Assembly (NCBI RefSeq): GCF_022348085.1 | Contig: NZ_JAKRFN010000004.1 | Span: forward strand, 298,888 to 362,887 | Reading direction: 5' to 3' | Length of the DNA: 64,000 nt | Source of the DNA: Mycobacterium sp. PSTR-4-N | GTDB lineage: Bacteria; Actinomycetota; Actinomycetes; Mycobacteriales; Mycobacteriaceae | Shown: positions 61,429 through 64,000 of the stretch, in pieces | How positions within the stretch are numbered: the first letter of the stretch is position 1 | Layout of the letters: each line of letters starts with the position of its first letter | Notes under the pieces: generated by a model | Seen by the model: only the letters and a program-made list of their open reading frames with translations | Database searches by the model: none | Told to the model about the DNA's origin: nothing | Translations under genes and position numbers: made by a program

Positions 61429-63171
61429 GTGATCACCCGCATGTCCGAGCTGTTCCTGCGCACCCTGCGCGACGACCCGGCCGACGCCGAAGTGCCGAGC
61501 CACAAGCTGCTGATCAGGGCCGGCTATGTGCGGCCCGTCGGCCCCGGGCTGTACAGCTGGCTGCCCCTCGGACTCAGAGTGCTCCGCAAGATCGAGGCGA
61601 TCGTCCGCGAGGAGATGAACGCCATTGGGGGACAGGAGATCCTGTTCCCCGCGCTGCTGCCGCGGGCGCCGTACGAAACGACCAACCGCTGGACCGAATA
61701 CGGCGACACGCTGTTCCGGCTGCAGGATCGGCGCGACAACGATTACCTGCTCGGCCCCACCCATGAGGAGATGTTCACCCTCACGGTCAAGGGTGAGTAC
61801 TCGTCGTACAAGGACTTCCCGCTCATCCTGTTCCAGATCCAGAACAAGTACCGCGACGAGGCGCGCCCGCGTGCCGGCATCCTGCGCGGGCGCGAGTTCC
61901 TGATGAAGGACTCGTACTCGTTCGACATCGACGACGACGGACTCAAGAACGCCTACCACGCCCACCGCGAGGCGTATCAGCGGATCTTCGCCCGTCTCGC
62001 CGTGCGCTACGTGATCGTCTCCGCGGTCTCGGGCGCAATGGGCGGCAGCGCGTCGGAGGAGTTCCTGGCCGAGAGTGAGGTCGGCGAGGACACCTACGTG
62101 CGCTGTCGGGAATCCGGCTACGCCGCCAACGTGGAGGCCGTCATCACCGCTGTCCCGGAGTCGATCCCGTTCGACGGGCTGCCGGAGGCGACCGTCTACG
62201 AGACCGGAGAGACCCCGACGATCGCCACGCTGGTGGACTGGGCCAACAGCGCCGATCTGGGCCGCACGGTCACCGCGGCGGACACGTTGAAGAACGTGCT
62301 GATGAAAACCCGTGTGCCCGGCGGTGACTGGGAGCTGCTGGCCGTCGGCGTGCCCGGTGACCGCGAGGTCGACGAGAAGCGCCTCGGCGCGGCGCTGGAG
62401 CCGGCCGAGTTCGCGATGCTCGACGACGCGGACTTCGCGAAGTATCCCTTCTTGAAGAAGGGCTACATCGGCCCGAAAGGCCTGCTGGCCAGCGGAGTTC
62501 GCTACCTCGTCGATCCCCGTGTGGTGGACGGCACCGCATGGATCACCGGCGCGGACGAGAAGGGCAAGCACGTCGTCGATCTGGTCGCGGGCCGGGATTT
62601 CGTCGCCGACGGCACGATCGAGGCCGCCGAAGTGCGCGAAGGGGATCCCTCGCCCGATGGCGCGGGCCCGCTGGTGGCGGCCCGCGGGATCGAGATCGGC
62701 CACGTCTTCCAGCTCGGCCGCAAGTACGCCGACGCGTTCACCGCCGACGTGCTCGGCGAGGACGGCAAGCCGGTGCGCCTGACGATGGGCAGCTACGGGA
62801 TCGGGGTGTCGCGGCTGGTGGCGGTGATCGCCGAGCAGCAGCACGACGAGCTCGGGCTGCGGTGGCCGTCATCGGTGTCGCCGTTCGACGTGCACGTGGT
62901 GATCGCCAACAAGGACGTCGAGGCGCGCGCCGGGGCGACCGAGCTGGCCGCCGATCTGGATCGGCTCGGCGTCGACGTGCTCCTCGACGACCGCACCGCG
63001 TCGCCGGGGGTGAAGTTCAAGGACGCCGAGTTGCTGGGCGTGCCGTGGATCGTCGTGGTGGGCCGCGGCTGGGCCGACGGCGTCGTGGAACTGCGGGACC
63101 GGTTCAGCGGCGACAAGCGCGACGTCCCCGCGGCGTCGGCGACCGAGGAGATCCTCGGCGCGATCCGCTAG
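61429..63171 (+). CDS. proS: Prolyl-tRNA synthetase (bacterial type)
   Basis: A 580-residue class II aminoacyl-tRNA synthetase charging tRNA-Pro. Class II motifs are visible: motif 1 around [20 protein letters not shown], motif 2 [31 protein letters not shown] (shown by its core [10 protein letters not shown]) and motif 3 [21 protein letters not shown] YbaK-type editing domain is inserted at about 230-390 ([29 protein letters not shown]), and the C-terminal anticodon domain follows. The length equals the mycobacterial norm (582). Converges on the DUF4439 gene with a 4-bp gap. Confidence 0.97.
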   Translation: MITRMSELFLRTLRDDPADAEVPSHKLLIRAGYVRPVGPGLYSWLPLGLRVLRKIEAIVREEMNAIGGQEILFPALLPRAPYETTNRWTEYGDTLFRLQDRRDNDYLLGPTHEEMFTLTVKGEYSSYKDFPLILFQIQNKYRDEARPRAGILRGREFLMKDSYSFDIDDDGLKNAYHAHREAYQRIFARLAVRYVIVSAVSGAMGGSASEEFLAESEVGEDTYVRCRESGYAANVEAVITAVPESIPFDGLPEATVYETGETPTIATLVDWANSADLGRTVTAADTLKNVLMKTRVPGGDWELLAVGVPGDREVDEKRLGAALEPAEFAMLDDADFAKYPFLKKGYIGPKGLLASGVRYLVDPRVVDGTAWITGADEKGKHVVDLVAGRDFVADGTIEAAEVREGDPSPDGAGPLVAARGIEIGHVFQLGRKYADAFTADVLGEDGKPVRLTMGSYGIGVSRLVAVIAEQQHDELGLRWPSSVSPFDVHVVIANKDVEARAGATELAADLDRLGVDVLLDDRTASPGVKFKDAELLGVPWIVVVGRGWADGVVELRDRFSGDKRDVPAASATEEILGAIR

Positions 63172-63175
63172 TGGC

Positions 63176-63646
63176 TCACTCGGTACCGCCGGGAAACGGC
63201 ACCGTGACCGGTGTCGTCGCGGCGACGCCGCGCCACCGCGCGGCGGTGACCGCGGTTTCCAGCATCGCGGCCACGCCGAACGCGCGCACCGTCTCGTCGG
63301 TCGCCTGCTCGACGACCGCCCGCCACGCGGTCGCGGCGTCCTGCTCCATGCGCACCGCGAGCTTCGCGGCCTGGGTGGGAGTGTCGACCTCCGACGGCAT
63401 CGAATACCCCGCCGCCGGCAGTGGGACGGCGCCCCCGGCGTCTTCGAGCAGCGTCATCGCGGCTTCGCGCCGCGCGCGGTGTTCGGCCATCGCATCGGCG
63501 ACCAGGCTGTTGTCCTCCGGGGTGGAGTGCGCCGAGACCAGGCCGTATCCGTAGATCGTCGCGTGTTCGACGGCGACGGCGTCGAACAGCGTGCCCAGCG
63601 CGGGATCGGTGGGGCGGGTGGTCGGAGCCGGCGTGGGAGAGGTCAC
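63176..63646 (-). CDS. DUF4439 ferritin-like domain protein
   Basis: A 156-residue protein equivalent to Rv2844. It is largely helical, with a ferritin-like four-helix layout: ALGTLFDAVAVEHATIYGYGLV, SLVADAMAEHRARREAAMTLL, TQAAKLAVRMEQDAATAWRAVVEQ and TVRAFGVAAMLETAVTAARWRG. Glu and His residues (VEHATIYGYG, MAEHRARRE) could bind metal, but the set is incomplete compared with true ferritins. Function unknown. The GTG start overlaps the stop of the upstream gene (GTGA). Confidence 0.82.
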   Translation of the reverse strand: MTSPTPAPTTRPTDPALGTLFDAVAVEHATIYGYGLVSAHSTPEDNSLVADAMAEHRARREAAMTLLEDAGGAVPLPAAGYSMPSEVDTPTQAAKLAVRMEQDAATAWRAVVEQATDETVRAFGVAAMLETAVTAARWRGVAATTPVTVPFPGGTE

Positions 63647-64000
63647 CGGTCACCGCCGGGGGAGGCCAGGGCCACGGTGTAGGCGGCCGTGCAGGCTGCG
63701 GCGATCGAGGCCAGCAACCCGGCGCGGTAGCCGGACAGCGCGGCCGCGGAGTGCGAGGCGCTGTCGGCCGACGCGCGCAACGCACCGACGACGTCGTCGG
63801 CGTTCGGCGGCGGTGGCTCGGGGGCGCCCGCGGCCGGGCTCGCCGACGTCGTCACCGTCACGCCCGGGCCAGGTGCCTCCTGGCCGGTGAGGCGAACGAT
63901 CTCGTCGGACAACGCCTGAGCATGCGCGGTGCGCAGAGCGGCGATCTCGGTCAGGGTCGCCGCGGATCGGCCGCGCACCGCGGCGGCGGCCTGCTCGGCG
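63643..64000 (-). CDS. Alanine-rich protein with C-terminal membrane helix (Rv2843-like), partial
   Basis: Only the C-terminal 118 or so residues lie in the window, and the frame stays open to the edge, so the start is outside. A helical region ALRTAHAQALSDEIVRLTGQE, a Pro/Ala-rich linker (SPAAGAPEPPPPNAD), another helix DDVVGALRASADSASHSAAA, and a hydrophobic helix GLLASIAAACTAAYTVALA near the end are seen. It fits the position and character of Rv2843. Function unknown. It is coupled to the DUF4439 gene by a GTGA overlap. Confidence 0.65.
   Translation of the reverse strand, partial: AEQAAAAVRGRSAATLTEIAALRTAHAQALSDEIVRLTGQEAPGPGVTVTTSASPAAGAPEPPPPNADDVVGALRASADSASHSAAALSGYRAGLLASIAAACTAAYTVALASPGGDR

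Noticed and set aside
1..64000. Mobile elements, CRISPR arrays, tRNA and rRNA genes
   Set aside because: No transposase or integrase frames, regularly spaced repeats, cloverleaf-like sequences or rRNA segments were recognised on either strand. The accessory island has no visible attachment-site duplication.

Overview
This window is 64 kb of high-GC chromosomal DNA. It almost certainly comes from a fast-growing, environmental mycobacterium (Mycolicibacterium type). The evidence is gene order as well as protein similarity: read left to right, the conserved backbone follows the Mycobacterium tuberculosis block from about Rv2875 down to Rv2843. The order is mpt70/mpt83, dxr, rip1, ispG, GNAT, penicillin-binding lipoprotein, mapB, then glnA4, amidotransferase, aldC and SDR, then mtr, hydrolase, mqo, GNAT, chelatase, cobO, cobB, cysG, efpA, proS and DUF4439. 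Mycothiol (mtr), MPT70/83 proteins and a mycofactocin-type SDR also fit the genus. No tRNA, rRNA, insertion sequence, prophage or CRISPR array was found, and no stretch longer than about 300 bases lacks a gene.

Layout. 1-13261: a partial SDR, photolyase, two fasciclin-domain secreted antigens, the MEP-pathway/site-2-protease operon dxr-rip1-ispG followed by two acetyltransferase-type genes (one fused to a GyrA-like segment), a penicillin-binding lipoprotein, and a run of short transcription units (DUF1707, map, lipoprotein, hydrolase-like). 13278-25466: an accessory catabolic island. It holds a divergent IclR-SDR pair, an operon with a TIM-barrel-like protein of unknown role, acylating acetaldehyde dehydrogenase, 4-hydroxy-2-oxovalerate aldolase and an APC permease, then a TetR-led operon with aldehyde dehydrogenase, a small barrel protein, a PYROXD2/CrtI-like flavoprotein and an IlvD/Edd dehydratase. 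25480-29060: the two genes for the osmolyte N-acetylglutaminylglutamine amide. 29211-35948: an amino-acid/amine permease divergent from a gamma-glutamylation-type amine pathway (glnA4, gamma-Glu hydrolase, ALDH, SDR, FadR-type regulator). 36018-41483: a methyltransferase, an ArsR/GntR regulator pair, and a choline-kinase-like plus dimethylglycine-dehydrogenase-like operon behind a textbook HutC-type operator. 41523-45031: an ECF-type Ni/Co transporter (cbiMNQO), then a Mn/Fe superoxide dismutase that shares an almost identical promoter operator. 44991-48587: a TrcRS-like two-component system, DoxX and a SigH-like ECF sigma factor. 48595-63171: mtr, hydrolase, mqo, cobalamin genes, tandem efpA paralogues and proS. 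63176-64000: DUF4439 and a partial membrane protein.

Most operons are tightly packed, with ATGA, GTGA or TGATG overlaps. Several single genes carry a TANNNT -10 box only 6-8 nt before the start codon, which indicates leaderless transcripts. The findings I consider most worth testing are: (1) a 22/25-identical element in both the cbiM and sodA promoters, which suggests one metal- or redox-responsive regulator couples Ni/Co uptake to SOD choice; (2) the IclR and GntR operators placed exactly on well-formed promoters; (3) 11-bp-spaced CTATGA repeats between the TrcR-like gene and doxX; (4) the GyrA-like/GNAT fusion; and (5) the uncharacterised catabolic island.
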